Origin: Anaerolineae bacterium
Lineage (GTDB): Bacteria > Chloroflexota > Anaerolineae > Aggregatilineales > Aggregatilineaceae
DNA length: 7,192 nt
Assembly: GCA_016929355.1 (NCBI GenBank)
Contig: JAFGJA010000424.1
Location: 1 to 7,192, forward strand
Direction of reading: 5' to 3'
Shown here: positions 6,905-7,192 of the stretch, in pieces
Layout: each line of letters starts with the position of its first letter
How positions within the stretch are numbered: position 1 is the first letter of the stretch
The notes under the pieces: generated by a model
The model's input: the letters and a program-made list of their open reading frames with translations, nothing else
What the model was told of the DNA's origin: nothing
Databases searched by the model: none
Made by a program: the position numbers and the translations under genes

Positions 6905-7192
6905 TTAAATCCTGGCGACCTCAATTGTGTGGCGGAACGACTCGACAATCGCGTCAAGCTGATGATCATAATCAAAGCGCGCGATCACGTCGCGTTGACC
7001 GGCAACCCCCATCGCTTTGGCGCGGGCCGGATCGTTGAGCAAACTCAAAATCGCTTCGACCAGCGCCGTTGATGTGTGTTCGACCAACAAGCCCGTTTCA
7101 CCATCACGGATGATCGCGTCAGGACCATCGCCATGTGTGGCAACAACAGGCGTACCCGATGCCAGCGCTTCAACAATCACTTTGCCAAAACC
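6905..7192 (-). CDS. GT4-family glycosyltransferase, C-terminal fragment (5' part beyond the right edge)
   Basis: An open frame enters from the right edge and ends at TAA 6907-6905, giving 95 residues. It begins GFGKVIVEALASGTPVVAT, the second half of the GT4 E-x7-E motif (E8 here is the second Glu; the first would be the residue just outside the window). It continues with GDGPDAIIRDGETGLLVEH (21-39) and a final helical region with AGQRDVIARFDYDHQLDAIVESF (65-87), the usual GT4 tail. The GTG at 7180 is an internal valine codon, not a start. Expected role: NDP-sugar-dependent transfer in the same glycan locus. The gene is the first read in the window and is followed after 92 nt by another glycosyltransferase on the same strand. 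Truncated only by the window edge; no sign of a real gene break. Confidence 0.93.
   Translation of the reverse strand, partial: GFGKVIVEALASGTPVVATHGDGPDAIIRDGETGLLVEHTSTALVEAILSLLNDPARAKAMGVAGQRDVIARFDYDHQLDAIVESFRHTIEVARI

Noticed and set aside
7178..7180. GTG as a start for a short 91-residue protein at the right end
   Set aside because: The frame continues upstream to the window edge with GFGK in register with the GT4 motif, so the GTG is an internal Val codon of a truncated gene.
1..7192. Search for a defence system, mobile element, toxin-antitoxin pair, CRISPR array or RNA gene
   Set aside because: All of the sequence but two short gaps is occupied by recognisable glycosyltransferase or SGNH genes, and none of the expected motifs, inverted repeats or structured elements was seen on either strand.

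Overview
This is a bacterial window, judged from compact minus-strand genes with ATGA/TGATG overlaps and purine-rich Shine-Dalgarno sites. Base composition looks balanced to slightly GC-rich by eye. It contains no taxonomic marker gene. Long runs of divergent GT4 glycosyltransferases at this GC content are common in Chloroflexota and similar environmental lineages, but that assignment is a weak guess.

Layout: all seven protein genes are on the minus strand and are read from right to left. In transcription order they are: the C-terminal end of a GT4 glycosyltransferase entering from the right edge (6905-7192); a 92-nt gap holding a CACAGAG-type repeat; a GT4 enzyme (5751-6812); a GT4-like enzyme with an internal hydrophobic helix (4583-5758, 8-nt overlap with the previous gene); a GT4 enzyme (3465-4583, 1-nt overlap); a 62-nt gap; a GT4 enzyme (2137-3402); a membrane-anchored SGNH/GDSL-type protein (944-2140, ATGA overlap); and a CgeB-like GT-B glycosyltransferase (start at 947, ATGA overlap) that runs off the left edge. 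There is no gene-free stretch longer than 92 nt, and no RNA gene, CRISPR array, transposase or convincing terminator.

How the genes work together (inference): six putative glycosyltransferases plus one exported-face SGNH domain look like part of a surface-glycan locus (exopolysaccharide, capsule, O-antigen-like or glycolipid). The glycosyltransferases would add successive sugars on the cytoplasmic side, and the SGNH protein would add or remove an acyl group, or act on the glycan, outside the membrane. No priming transferase, flippase, polymerase, ABC exporter or sugar-nucleotide synthesis gene lies inside the window, so the product cannot be named. I found no evidence for a novel defence or mobile system. 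The points most worth following up are the intergenic repeat that also seems to supply a ribosome binding site, the altered GDS block of the SGNH protein, and the differing acceptance of the E-x7-E motif among the glycosyltransferases.
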